The notes: a model not told the origin generated them from the letters alone. A stretch of DNA of 38,657 nt from Desulfobacteraceae bacterium (GCA_011390465.1 JAABSH010000036.1:1-38657), one strand, 5' to 3'; counted from the first letter of the stretch, positions 24,878 to 33,591 are shown. A program made the numbers and translations.

Positions 24878-24961
24878 ATGCGCATGGTCTGTGTGTTCAA
24901 CCCGCCGTTGACCGGAAAGGAAGTCCACACCAAAGAAGGGTATTATGAAGTCGATGAATAA
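24878..24961 (+). CDS. Possible 27-residue peptide ORF in the ATP-grasp leader
   Basis: A short frame ([13 protein letters not shown]..., ending EGYYEVDE) starts about 18 bases after the predicted transcription start. It has no visible Shine-Dalgarno. The end is rich in Thr, Lys, Glu and Asp, which would suit a peptide substrate of an ATP-grasp ligase, but it could equally be a remnant of a lost gene or chance. Confidence 0.2.
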   Translation: MRMVCVFNPPLTGKEVHTKEGYYEVDE

Positions 24962-25032
24962 TAAGGGCAGTTATTACTGAATATGATTCAGCATTCTCCA
25001 ATTGCCCGAACAGGAAAAAAGAGGTGAAATTT

Positions 25033-26256
25033 ATGAAAAAAGATGAGAATAAAGGGTATGTGGCGCTTTTGGGTTGGAAATTGAATGCCATTGATGCGCT
25101 GGAAAGTTTTGACCGGCGGTATATTGTGGTCGCGCCCCAGTGGGCGGAAGATTATGCAAAAGAACATAATATTCCGTTTATGAGCTGGGATTATGAGCGG
25201 CTGGACGAGCGGTCCTTTGAAATCGCCCACCGGCTCCAGGATGAAGGGGTGGATGTGGCGATCCCGCTGTTTGAAGAAACTGTGGAATGGGCCGGGGCCA
25301 TCAATGCCGTGCTTCTGGGAAACCCCCGGCTCATGGGGCAGTCCATGCTGTTCCGGGATAAATCATTAATGAAACGGCGCGCACAGCTGGCGAATATCCG
25401 GGTGGGAATTTTTGAAGAGGGCAATGACAAGGGAGATGTTATTCATTTTCTGAAACGGGTGAACCAGGCCCTGTTAAAGCTTGACGGCGACCCCAATGAT
25501 CCCATTCATTTGAAGGCGTTTGACAAGTCGGGATGTTGCGGGCACCGGGTGATTCGGACGCCGGATGATGTAAATAATATTCCGGATGACGAATTTCCGG
25601 TGTTGATGGAAAGTCACCTGGACGGATTTGAGTTTGCAGTGGAAGCCTTTATCAAGGACCGCAAAATTCAGTTTTTAAATATCTCGGAATATGTCACACT
25701 CGGATATTCGGTGTTTATTCCGGCAACACCGGAATTGGAAAAATGGCGGCCCATCGTAACAAAAGAAATTGAAAAACTGATCGAAGCTTTTGATATTGAT
25801 TTCGGGTTTATCCACCCGGAATATTTTGTCACCAGTGACGGCAACATGTATTTCGGCGAAGTGGCGTACCGGCCCCCCGGTTTCAATGCCCTTGAGCTGA
25901 TGGAAAGGGCCTATGGTTTCAATGCATATCAGGGGATTGTGCTGATGTTCGATCCCAAGACAACGGAAGAAGAAATTAAGAAGTTCTTTCCCCGGGAAGT
26001 GGTGGATGCCAAAGGTCATGCCGGATGTTTCGGCGTTTATCCCCGCCGGCGGGTGGTCAGCGAACTGAGAATACCCGAAGAAACGGAAAATGACCCGTAT
26101 TTTGAGTTTCATGAACTCCAGGCGCCCATGGAAAATAAAGTGACAAAACGAAGTGCTTTCGGGACCCACTGGGGTCTGATTTATTTTTTCGGCGAAGACC
26201 CGCACCGGATGAAAGACCTGCTGAAAGCCCAGGAAGAACTGGATTTTTATGTCTGA
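25033..26256 (+). CDS. ATP-grasp ligase of unknown substrate
   Basis: Predicted ATP-dependent carboxylate-amine (or similar) ligase, 407 residues. An N-terminal alpha/beta domain (YVALLGWKLNAID, IVVAPQWAED) precedes the ATP-grasp fold. Likely nucleotide residues are K161 in HLKAFDKSGCCGHRV and E193 in VLMESHLDGFEFAVEAF. The metal-binding strand is FIHPEYFVTSDG followed by FGEVAYRPPG (about 259-283). This pattern is closest to L-amino-acid-ligase/carbamoyl-phosphate-synthase-like members. A GTG at 25024 is in frame, but ATG at 25033 is better placed after GAGGTGA. It overlaps the next gene by eight bases, so they form one unit. The product is unknown. Confidence 0.85.
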   Translation: MKKDENKGYVALLGWKLNAIDALESFDRRYIVVAPQWAEDYAKEHNIPFMSWDYERLDERSFEIAHRLQDEGVDVAIPLFEETVEWAGAINAVLLGNPRLMGQSMLFRDKSLMKRRAQLANIRVGIFEEGNDKGDVIHFLKRVNQALLKLDGDPNDPIHLKAFDKSGCCGHRVIRTPDDVNNIPDDEFPVLMESHLDGFEFAVEAFIKDRKIQFLNISEYVTLGYSVFIPATPELEKWRPIVTKEIEKLIEAFDIDFGFIHPEYFVTSDGNMYFGEVAYRPPGFNALELMERAYGFNAYQGIVLMFDPKTTEEEIKKFFPREVVDAKGHAGCFGVYPRRRVVSELRIPEETENDPYFEFHELQAPMENKVTKRSAFGTHWGLIYFFGEDPHRMKDLLKAQEELDFYV

Positions 26257-28261
26257 CAACGAGAATTTGCGTGCGCCGCTCTCTTCCGGCAGCGGACAGC
26301 AGGCGGTTTTGGAAGAAAAGCTGGAATATGCCTGCTCCCGGCTGGAAAAAGCCCAGCCGTTCAATAAAGTCCGGTTTCAGCATCCCGTGCTGGATCTGGG
26401 CCGTCGCCTGATGAATCAGGAAAATGGCATCCCGGTCCTTTATGCGATGGCGCCAAGGATGGATAAAGCCGGGCTTTTTACAGGAACCGACTGGAGCAAT
26501 CCCGGAACGCTGCTGCCGGGTCTGGTGACCCAAACCTTTGAACACGGGGACCGGGATACCGTGATGCTGGAATGTGTCAGTGAGCTGCGGCTGCTGGCCA
26601 TTGCCGGAGGCGTTTACAGTTCCCCCGGCATATCGGCTGAACATGCCCGTCACTTTCTGACCCAGGTGCTGGCTCTGAACCTGGAATATTTGTTCGGCAC
26701 CCGGACCGAAACCGTCAGAGAGCGCCTGGGGCCGTTGGGTGAGAAAGTTGAAGAGCTGTTTCAGTTTATTCTCACCCATATCGGGTTTGAAAATATCCTT
26801 GAAAATCTGATTGAAGAAATCTGGCGGATTCTGGCCCAGCGACCGGTTCAGGTGCAAAATGTCAAAACCATGGTCACCCGGATTGCGGTCATGCTGTCCC
26901 GGGGGGATATCGAGATCGGGGAATACCGGCTCGGCGCAGACCGATTGACGAGCGCTTTGTTTTCGCCAACCCAGGGGTGTTATAATGACCCCGGAATTGC
27001 GGCTTATCAGGATCGTCTTGACGCCATGGATTTTGCGGCGCTCCAGCAGGAGGCGGGCGGATTTGCCCGATCCATGCACGATACCGGCCTGGTATCGGAT
27101 TATCATGCCGTTTTTCTCAGGATGCTGATGGCGCGGGAACAGTTTCAATTAATTCCCGATGCCCTGGGACTGAGCAGCACCGGACTGGATGTTTTGCGCT
27201 GTTATCAGGACCTGGTGCATGCCCTGATCAGGGAAGCAATATATCCCCAGACTGCACAGGCGGTTTATGGTCTGGCCATGCTCCTGGAGCGGGGCATCCT
27301 TCATATTCCCGCCATTGCGCCGGCATTGTGGCGGCAGATCGGCCTGAATCTCTCGGTTCTGACGGAATCAACCCTGATCCAAATTTTTGGAGAAGCCGTA
27401 TCGCCGAAAATAAAACTCCTGGCCGGTGTAATCTCCCTGCTCGGCCAGCCTCTGGGAATTGCCCAGGGAAACAATCCCACCTGCCAGGCGGCCCGGGCGC
27501 TTTCCCTGTGGTCCTATAATGCGCCTGATTACTTGTTATATTTCATTCATCAGGTGTCAAAATACGACAGTCTTCTGATGCACTTTGAGGGTCGGCCGAT
27601 TCTGTCCACTGATGTGCCGGCCGGGCTGCTTCAATCCGCACCCATTGACGCGGACCCGGTGTCTGCACTTCTTGTGCCGCATCTTGACCGGATATACAAT
27701 GAAATGTCACGGTTGTGTATCGGCCGCGGCGAAGATCCCCACCGCTGGATCAATCCCGAGTTTCACGGGTGGTGGACGGGTCGTGATTTCGTAATTGTGG
27801 TGGACGTTGCAACCGGAAACCTCAAAGCTGCGGATACCTTTATTACGCGTTTTTATAACAGTTACCATCCTTTCTATAATGGGAATCAGCCGGTTATTCA
27901 TCCCCAGCCGGTGGGGGTTGCGGTAACAGACAGCAATGCAAATTTTGTCGGCTGGCATGCCATTACCCTGATTCGCGTGGCCCTGGATCAGAAAAATGTG
28001 ATGCGGGTTTATTTTTACAATCCCAACAACGACTCCGGGCAAAACTGGGGCAATGGGGCGGTGGTTTCCACCCAGGGCCATGGTGAAAGATTCGGTGAAG
28101 CGTCCCTGCCGTTTCCGGAGTTTGTTTCCCGGCTATATATTTTTCATGATGATCCACTGGACAATTCCGATCCGGCAGAGATACCGGAGGCGGAAATGCA
28201 AAGGGTCAAGGAGATGATGCAGCACAGCTGGGCATCAGACCGGATGGGGGATGCCGGATAA
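26249..28261 (+). CDS. Large protein with a papain-like Cys-His-Asn arrangement, paired with ATP-grasp ligase
   Basis: 670 residues, no signal peptide. The first ~400 residues are mainly helical and unrecognised. The C-terminal part looks like a papain-fold peptidase or transferase: AQGNNPTCQAARALSLW has Q406 and C412 six residues apart, the spacing of the oxyanion glutamine and nucleophile in papain. H570 follows in VGWHAITLIRV, and N591 in YFYNPNNDSG. FYNPNND with D595 offers an alternative third residue. The gene starts inside the ATP-grasp gene (eight-base overlap), so the enzymes probably act together, for example ligation and then cleavage or acyl transfer. The triad is a reading of motifs, not a proven assignment. 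Confidence 0.75.
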   Translation: MSDNENLRAPLSSGSGQQAVLEEKLEYACSRLEKAQPFNKVRFQHPVLDLGRRLMNQENGIPVLYAMAPRMDKAGLFTGTDWSNPGTLLPGLVTQTFEHGDRDTVMLECVSELRLLAIAGGVYSSPGISAEHARHFLTQVLALNLEYLFGTRTETVRERLGPLGEKVEELFQFILTHIGFENILENLIEEIWRILAQRPVQVQNVKTMVTRIAVMLSRGDIEIGEYRLGADRLTSALFSPTQGCYNDPGIAAYQDRLDAMDFAALQQEAGGFARSMHDTGLVSDYHAVFLRMLMAREQFQLIPDALGLSSTGLDVLRCYQDLVHALIREAIYPQTAQAVYGLAMLLERGILHIPAIAPALWRQIGLNLSVLTESTLIQIFGEAVSPKIKLLAGVISLLGQPLGIAQGNNPTCQAARALSLWSYNAPDYLLYFIHQVSKYDSLLMHFEGRPILSTDVPAGLLQSAPIDADPVSALLVPHLDRIYNEMSRLCIGRGEDPHRWINPEFHGWWTGRDFVIVVDVATGNLKAADTFITRFYNSYHPFYNGNQPVIHPQPVGVAVTDSNANFVGWHAITLIRVALDQKNVMRVYFYNPNNDSGQNWGNGAVVSTQGHGERFGEASLPFPEFVSRLYIFHDDPLDNSDPAEIPEAEMQRVKEMMQHSWASDRMGDAG

Positions 28262-28293
28262 TGATCAAAAGAATAATCAAAACCTGCCGGCAC

Positions 28294-29079
28294 TTATGTT
28301 TTGGGAAACCAGGGGATAAATGCGCTGGTTTTCGATACATAGGCCTGGTATTCGGGGTTGTCGCCAAATTCCGTTTCCTCCATCATAGAGACGCCGGTGA
28401 GCTTTAACAGCGTGTAGGTGATCACCAGGGGGCTCACAATGGTCCAGATTCCCCATGGCACGGACAGCACGATACCGAAAATGCCCCACCACATCAGCGA
28501 TTCCCCGAAATAATTGGGATGCCGGCTGTACCGCCAGAGGCCGGAGTCCAGGATTCTGCCTTTGTTTTCAGGTTTTTTGGTAAAGTTTGAAAGTTGCCGG
28601 TCGGCCACGGATTCAATCATAAATCCTGTTGTCCAGATGAAAATGCCTGCTAAATCGAACCCGGTCAGCTGGGCGGGAACCGCAAAAATCTGGCCGTATT
28701 GCACGCCCAGTGAGATAAGCCACTGGAACAATGCCTGAATTAAAAATACCTTGAACAGACTGATGATCCAGAAGTTCTCCCCGTGTTTTTTCCGCCATGC
28801 GGCATACCGCGGATCTTCGCCTTTTCCCGCGTTGCGGCCGTGCAGGTGAAGAAACAGCCGCAATCCCCAAAGAGTCACCAACGTCGTTAAAATGATTTTT
28901 CGCCAGATAAATCCGTGAGTGTTGAAAAAGGTCAGCCAGGCAATCAGAACAAACCCCGGCCCCCAGAAACTGTCCGCAATGGTCACGTTGCGGCGGACCA
29001 GGCTGATCACCCACCCGACCGTCATGAAAGCGGCCGCAGCCGCCAGATTGATGGCAAAAAGTGAAAGGCTGGTTTCCAT
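28294..29079 (-). CDS. DUF1295 membrane protein (steroid 5-alpha-reductase-like fold)
   Basis: Integral membrane protein of 261 residues with about six or seven hydrophobic helices. The family signature is near residues 180-200: DSGLWRYSRHPNYFGE followed by WWGIF, which resembles the cofactor-binding end of steroid reductases and isoprenylcysteine methyltransferases. ADSFWGPGF in the N-terminal third is also typical. ATG at 29079 is chosen over 29145 because GGAGG lies six bases upstream, inside the end of the MFS gene. It is the last gene of a chalcone-isomerase-like / MFS / DUF1295 unit and converges on the ATP-grasp module. A role in lipid modification is inferred from family company. Confidence 0.87.
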   Translation of the reverse strand: METSLSLFAINLAAAAAFMTVGWVISLVRRNVTIADSFWGPGFVLIAWLTFFNTHGFIWRKIILTTLVTLWGLRLFLHLHGRNAGKGEDPRYAAWRKKHGENFWIISLFKVFLIQALFQWLISLGVQYGQIFAVPAQLTGFDLAGIFIWTTGFMIESVADRQLSNFTKKPENKGRILDSGLWRYSRHPNYFGESLMWWGIFGIVLSVPWGIWTIVSPLVITYTLLKLTGVSMMEETEFGDNPEYQAYVSKTSAFIPWFPKT

Positions 29080-29080
29080 T

Positions 29081-30469
29081 TTAAACCTCCGTTTTAGATC
29101 TCGCCAGCGGATCGACAAACGCTTCTCCCCGATCCCGACGGTCAATGGCTTCCCGGATTTGTCGGTGAACGTCGCCGTTTAGCGGATATGAAAGGGCAAT
29201 GATAAATCCGGCGGTGTTGCACAGGCACGGGACCAGGGCATACAGCACCCGCAGGGTCATGACCACGGAATCGGTCTGCCGGATATTGGGGACATAACCG
29301 GAGACCCCGAGCAGGGCCAGGGCCGCCCCCACCCCCACGGCGGCCGCCAGTTTTTTGGCAATGGACCAGAATCCGATATACAGTCCTTCCCGGCGTTCGC
29401 CGGTGATCAGTTCATCATAGTCAATCACATCCGCCTGGATGGCGGACGGAATCGCAAGCGTTGCCCCGAATCCGATGCCGGATAAAAAGACCAGTATGCC
29501 GTACAAAAGTTCATCTCCGGGCCCGAGCAGAAAAACCCCGAAAAACGCACCCGTGTTCAAGGCCATGGAAGTCAGCCACATCAGTTTCTTTCCCGTTTTT
29601 CCGGAACCGTATACCCACATGGGCAGAAAAAGGATGCCGGTGGCAAAATAGAGCAGCAGAAACAGGTCGGCCCGGGCGGAATGGAGCACGTATTCTACAT
29701 AATACAGAATGAGGGTGGCCGGGAGATTGTTGCCCACCGCGCTGATGGTGTAGGAAATCAGCAGGATGCGGAAGGGCCGGTTTTTCAGGCTGGATGCCAT
29801 GCGGGCGAAGATTTTTTCCGTTCCTGCGGCGATTTTCGTCGCTTTTTCACGAAAGGACATCACGCACCAGATGGCGGCTGCGATAATCAGCGGCGCATAG
29901 ACCACTGAAAGGATGAAAAAGGTGCGTCGTTCTCCGGCCGGGGTTTCCGGGAGGTTGAAGATGGCTTTGACTGCGGCCGGTGACGCTGCCGCCGCCAGGG
30001 TGCCGGCAATCAGGGCGCCGTCACGGATGCTGAAAAGGGTGGTGCGCTCGTCATAATCAAAGGTCAGCTCCGGACCCAATGCTTCATAGGGGACAATGAC
30101 CAGGGTCCAGAACAGAAACAGTAAAAAAATCAAAACCATGAACCAGATGGTGGCGTCACCGGCACCCATTTCCGGCGGGTTGAACAGCAGCAGGATGGCG
30201 ATGGTGGTCAGCAGGGAGCCTGCAAAAATCAATGGCCGACGCCTGCCAAAAGGGGTTCTGAGGCGGTCGGAGATCAAACCGATGGCCGGATCGGTTACCG
30301 CATCAAACAACCGGACAATCAGCAGGATAATTCCCAAAGCGGAAATGTGGACCCCCACCACATCGGTATAAAATTTGGGGATGTAAACATATACGGGGAT
30401 TCCCACAACCGCCAGGGCAAAGGCCGGTGCCGCGTAGGCCAGTTTTTTGGTAATGGAAAGGGTTTTCAA
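29081..30469 (-). CDS. MFS transporter, glycoside-pentoside-hexuronide (MelB-like) type
   Basis: Inner-membrane secondary transporter, 462 residues with about 12 hydrophobic segments. The MFS_2 signature is clear: KFYTDVVGV near residue 32, then RLFDAVTDPAIGLISDR and TPFGRRRP (about 53-78), with VPYEALGPELTFDYDERT near residue 126. The class includes sodium/proton-sugar symporters, but members in chalcone-isomerase/DUF1295 clusters probably handle lipids or other compounds. It begins three bases after the chalcone-isomerase-like gene, and its tail carries the ribosome binding site of the DUF1295 gene. Substrate unknown. Confidence 0.88.
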   Translation of the reverse strand: MKTLSITKKLAYAAPAFALAVVGIPVYVYIPKFYTDVVGVHISALGIILLIVRLFDAVTDPAIGLISDRLRTPFGRRRPLIFAGSLLTTIAILLLFNPPEMGAGDATIWFMVLIFLLFLFWTLVIVPYEALGPELTFDYDERTTLFSIRDGALIAGTLAAAASPAAVKAIFNLPETPAGERRTFFILSVVYAPLIIAAAIWCVMSFREKATKIAAGTEKIFARMASSLKNRPFRILLISYTISAVGNNLPATLILYYVEYVLHSARADLFLLLYFATGILFLPMWVYGSGKTGKKLMWLTSMALNTGAFFGVFLLGPGDELLYGILVFLSGIGFGATLAIPSAIQADVIDYDELITGERREGLYIGFWSIAKKLAAAVGVGAALALLGVSGYVPNIRQTDSVVMTLRVLYALVPCLCNTAGFIIALSYPLNGDVHRQIREAIDRRDRGEAFVDPLARSKTEV

Positions 30470-30472
30470 TGG

Positions 30473-31051
30473 TTATTTTCCCAGCAGGTTGTTGCGAAAA
30501 CCTTTGTCAATGGGGTTTTTACCGATCCATATGGAAAAAAACGCCGCGGAATATTCCGCTCCCGGCACCACGCCGAGCACCGCCCCGTTTAATGCCAGCT
30601 CCGTGCCGATCCCCGGAATATAGGTGGCCCGATATTCATCTCCGGGGTTTACGTCTTTGTACAGCGCGTTAAGTTGTGCGATTTCCGGCTGCAAGGCCCT
30701 GAAGCGGCTGTAAGAGACATTTTTCTTGATCATTTCCGTGGTGGCGGTTGCAAAATCCTCCGCCGGAATCGCGTGAAAATAGTGCAGGACCAGCCGTCGG
30801 GGCACATCCGTCAGGGCATCGTTGGATGAAACCCCTTTTTCCAGATAAAATGCCCCCACATAAGCCTTGATAAGGAGCATGTAGCGCAAAAGCGAGGTAC
30901 CGCGAAGGGTCGCGGTTTTGCCGCTGATCACGGCCGTTTCTTCAAAATTTACCCCTTCAATCTGGGCGGCGTGGAGCGGGGATGCGAGTGTGAAAACGAA
31001 AACCAGGGTGTACAGGAAACAGAACAGTGATTTATAAAATTTTAAAATCAT
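30473..31051 (-). CDS. Exported chalcone-isomerase-like protein
   Basis: 192 residues with an N-terminal signal peptide (KSLFCFLYTLVFVFTLASPLHA, cleaved after about residue 28). The mature part fits the bacterial chalcone-isomerase-like family: IEGVNFEETAVISG, LLIKAYVGAFYLEKG near residue 65, LVLHYFHAIPAEDFA and AEYSAAFFSIWIGKNPI near the end. Bacterial members are not flavonoid enzymes as a rule and may bind fatty acids. ATG at 31051 is chosen because AAGGAT precedes it and it gives a normal signal peptide. It is the first gene of the unit with the MFS and DUF1295 genes. Confidence 0.86.
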   Translation of the reverse strand: MILKFYKSLFCFLYTLVFVFTLASPLHAAQIEGVNFEETAVISGKTATLRGTSLLRYMLLIKAYVGAFYLEKGVSSNDALTDVPRRLVLHYFHAIPAEDFATATTEMIKKNVSYSRFRALQPEIAQLNALYKDVNPGDEYRATYIPGIGTELALNGAVLGVVPGAEYSAAFFSIWIGKNPIDKGFRNNLLGK

Positions 31052-31192
31052 AAGGAATATATCCTTCCGAAGCATTAATGAGAATGACATATAACCAAAT
31101 CATACGTTGTTATCCGGGATTTGCCAAGCATTACTGTGTTGGAATTTTTTAGTCGATTGACAGGGGCAGGTAAATAATTTTTTTTTCATGGC

Positions 31193-31221
31193 TTGACGGC
31201 ACCTGTCCCAGTGTTTATTAT
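31193..31221 (+). promoter_or_regulatory. Sigma70-like promoter for the tandem small-protein genes
   Basis: TTGACG at 31193-31198, a 17-base spacer and TATTAT at 31216-31221 (five of six each). It leads into the gene at 31340 and probably also the paralogue at 31701. Confidence 0.65.
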
Positions 31222-31339
31222 TAAACATAGTTTTTTATAAATTTCATTGTTTTTTTTTATGACCAATGTATTTTTCTGCTTTCATAACAGGTTGTGTTTT
31301 TCTAGAATAAAAGCCACAATTTTAGCCAAAGGAGTCAGC

Positions 31340-31648
31340 ATGAGTGATGTAAAAGATTATTGTGAAAAAACCTATAAGCGTCTGGTTGGCCTGAAAGCCG
31401 GCTTGTATGATGTCATGACAAAGGCGGAGTCGGTTTCCGATGCGGTCCACTCAGAAGCGGTCGGCAAATTGCAGTCACTGGTGGATGGTATTGAAGCCGG
31501 GCTGGACGAGTTAACCAATCAGTGCCCGTCAGACTGGTCTCCCAACAAGAAAGAGCTGGATGACAGGATGGATCAGCTGGCTGAAACACTCAGCAAGATG
31601 GCGGACAAGGTGGGGGTGGCGCTACCGGATACAACGGCGTGGGTTTAG
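31340..31648 (+). CDS. Small helical protein, tandem paralogue 1
   Basis: 102 residues, soluble, predicted almost all helix with coiled-coil tendency. I do not recognise the family. It shares a clear pattern with the next gene: DYC near the start, then LKAGLYDVMTKAES, a run of amphipathic helix, and the hallmark CPSDWSPNKKELDD near residue 65. The start at 31340 has AAAGGAG five bases upstream and removes a hydrophobic in-frame extension. Two conserved cysteines (one in DYC, one in CP-x-x-WSP) could pair or bind metal. The function is unknown; the strong promoter and ribosome binding site suggest good expression. Confidence 0.78.
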   Translation: MSDVKDYCEKTYKRLVGLKAGLYDVMTKAESVSDAVHSEAVGKLQSLVDGIEAGLDELTNQCPSDWSPNKKELDDRMDQLAETLSKMADKVGVALPDTTAWV

Positions 31649-31700
31649 TCTGCGCCGGCATTAAGCAGCATAAATTTTAAATTTTTAAAAGGAGGATGTC

Positions 31701-32012
31701 ATGGATGTAACGGATTACTGTAACAACGTGGGAATCGAACTGACTGCATGGAAAGCTAAACTGTATGACATGATTCGAAAAATTGATTCACTTCCCTCCG
31801 GTGCCAAGGAAAAGATGCTGGGCAGCGTGGGAGATCTCCACAACGTGGTCACTGAATTGGAAGACCGGATCAATTCATTGAAAAATGAATGCCCCACCGA
31901 ATGGTCCCCCCAGAAAAAAGAAATCGATGATGCCCATGTTGACATGCGCTCCAAGTATGAAGAGGCCATGGATTCCATCGGCAAAGCCGCGCCGGTATCG
32001 GTGCCCGGATAG
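31701..32012 (+). CDS. Small helical protein, tandem paralogue 2
   Basis: 103 residues, a diverged copy of the preceding gene. DYC, WKAKLYDMIRKIDS, LEDRINSLKNECPTEWSPQKKE and DD are kept, and lengths differ by one residue. The ribosome binding site is very strong (AAAAGGAGGATGTC before ATG). It follows paralogue 1 by 52 bases. Keeping two copies with the same cysteines suggests a heteromeric pair of helical bundles, which is inference. No similarity to a known family was recognised. Confidence 0.78.
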   Translation: MDVTDYCNNVGIELTAWKAKLYDMIRKIDSLPSGAKEKMLGSVGDLHNVVTELEDRINSLKNECPTEWSPQKKEIDDAHVDMRSKYEEAMDSIGKAAPVSVPG

Positions 32013-32143
32013 ATGCCCGGATAGATGACCGGATGGGGCGTTTACGAGAAAGACTTTAAGAATGAAAGCCTGAAATAATCTGGCCGGCAGGTGGGGGTGT
32101 GAAAACACTGCATTTGCCGGCCATGTTTTTTAGGAAACATGCC

Positions 32144-32575
32144 ATGAATTATTTTTTATCTTCCACGTTTTTAAAAGTTGCCGGTCTGTCCATTGTGATT
32201 TTTATTGTACTGGATCTTGTCTGGCTGTCTGTTGTGGCACGGGGTGTTTATTTTCGCCAGATGAGTTATCTGGCAACCGTTGAAAACGGCCGGATTGTCT
32301 TTAACCTGCCGGTGGGGCTGTCTGTTCAGGCCATTATCGCCCTGGGCCTTGCGGTGTTTATTTCTCTGGGACTGCTGGTGGACAACACCCTGGCCACCGC
32401 CCTGGGGGTGGGGGCGTTTGCCGGGTTTGTGATGTACTGTACCTATGACCTGACCAACCTGTCCTTTATCCGGGACTACCCGATAGCCATCACCGCAATT
32501 GACATTGCCTGGGGAACAGCCCAGGGTGTTTTTGCCGGTTTTTATGTGTTTTTCCTGACCCGGTTTTTTTCATAG
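32144..32575 (+). CDS. DUF2177 integral membrane protein
   Basis: 143 residues with four hydrophobic helices. The family pattern is present: LDLVWLSVVARGVYFRQMSYL in the first helix region (split by no gap), CTYDLTNLSFIRDYP near residue 107, and AIDIAWGTAQGVFAG near the end. ATG at 32144 follows AGGAAAC; a GTG at 32099 is an alternative that would add 15 residues. Its function is unknown. DUF2177 genes are often found near cyclopropane or furan fatty-acid and chalcone-isomerase/DUF1295 genes, and the latter two are close by here. Confidence 0.84.
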   Translation: MNYFLSSTFLKVAGLSIVIFIVLDLVWLSVVARGVYFRQMSYLATVENGRIVFNLPVGLSVQAIIALGLAVFISLGLLVDNTLATALGVGAFAGFVMYCTYDLTNLSFIRDYPIAITAIDIAWGTAQGVFAGFYVFFLTRFFS

Positions 32576-32585
32576 TCAGCCGGTA

Positions 32586-33575
32586 TCAGCCCTGGTTGTC
32601 ATCTTCTGTTCTTCCGGCCTGATATCGTTCAACAACCTGCCTGGCCTGGTCTGTTGGTTTATTGCGCACCCTTCCGAACAATTCCCGGCAGTTGTCGACA
32701 CTCAGGTTTTTTACCCGCCGGATGCAGGCCATTTCATCTTTTAAATGAAAAAACAAATTGCCGGTTTCCTTGTTTTCCTGCTTGTGGATGATTTTTGAGT
32801 AGATCACGGACCGGGCCGCCAGAAGGTCTTCCGTGTCCCTGCGGGCGCGCCCGGGATGAAGGATATAAAACAGGGTTAAGAGGTCTCCCGGACTGTAAAC
32901 CGGACTGTAAAGATGCTGACGATGTCCGGCCTCGGACAAAACCAGGCGGTCCAGATACACGGGCCGCACCCGGTACCGGTCTGACAGCAGGCGGTGAAGC
33001 TCCCTGAACAGAAAAAAATGAATGGTTCCGGCTTCCACATAAACGGACGTAAAATGGGCAGCCTGCCGGGCAATTTCCTGGGCCCGCAGGGAATCCCGCA
33101 GTCGGAAGCGCCGGGCATCGGTTTTTGAAAATTCCCGGACCGCCTGGATCACCGCATCAAAAGACCCGGTGGCAGCGGTTTGGTAAAACTTCAACAGCGC
33201 GCCCGTGGCCTGTCGTTCCGCCATAAATACATAAAAGGGCAGGGTTTTTGGTTTCAGGTCATCCGGAGTGCCGCCGTCTGCAAACGTATCGTGAATGGAA
33301 AGCAGTGCCGCATAAAACGGCTCCACCTGAATCAGTTTTTTGCCGGCATGGTGGAGCTCTTTTTCAAGGGCGGCCATCTGGCGGCTGAAATCAGGGTATT
33401 CCAGGTCCTGGGGCATCAGGTAGGCTTCTATGCTGATATTTCCCGCAAGCATTTCACCAAACCCCGGATCCGGGGGCTCTTCCAGAAAAATCACATCATG
33501 GGCGCCCATGAGTTCAGCGGTTTTGGGGATCATTTCCGGCCGGTGGATGGAAAAACCGATATGAATGTGCTTCAC
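32586..33575 (-). CDS. TraB/ChaN-like protein of unknown function
   Basis: 329 residues from a GTG start at 33575, chosen because AGGAA lies upstream and the longer frame runs into the preceding gene. The start KHIHIGFSIHRPEMIP, then DVIFLEEPPDP, and the mid-protein FRLRDSLRAQEIARQ with SVYVEAGTIHFFL resemble the pattern of TraB/ChaN/EreA-like folds (histidine near the N-terminus, glutamates, a late GxxH). The resemblance is faint, so the call is tentative. The gene lies 16 bases after the ADP-ribosylglycohydrolase homologue on the same strand, suggesting a functional pair. The C-terminal 100 residues are charged and unrecognised. Confidence 0.5.
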   Translation of the reverse strand: MKHIHIGFSIHRPEMIPKTAELMGAHDVIFLEEPPDPGFGEMLAGNISIEAYLMPQDLEYPDFSRQMAALEKELHHAGKKLIQVEPFYAALLSIHDTFADGGTPDDLKPKTLPFYVFMAERQATGALLKFYQTAATGSFDAVIQAVREFSKTDARRFRLRDSLRAQEIARQAAHFTSVYVEAGTIHFFLFRELHRLLSDRYRVRPVYLDRLVLSEAGHRQHLYSPVYSPGDLLTLFYILHPGRARRDTEDLLAARSVIYSKIIHKQENKETGNLFFHLKDEMACIRRVKNLSVDNCRELFGRVRNKPTDQARQVVERYQAGRTEDDNQG

Positions 33576-33591
33576 GTTTTTTAATTCCTGA

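Larger units (their letters stand above)
24560..25032. other. Intergenic region upstream of the ATP-grasp gene
   Basis: About 470 bases. The left part holds nothing recognisable. From about 24700 to 24820 it is very AT-rich. The right part has a strong promoter (24825-24853) and a ~170-base leader with a 27-codon frame, both listed separately. Confidence 0.5.

Noticed and set aside
26057-27148. 363-codon minus-strand frame over the ATP-grasp and papain-like genes
   Set aside because: It lies opposite two well-supported overlapping genes with a strong promoter and has no recognisable motif.
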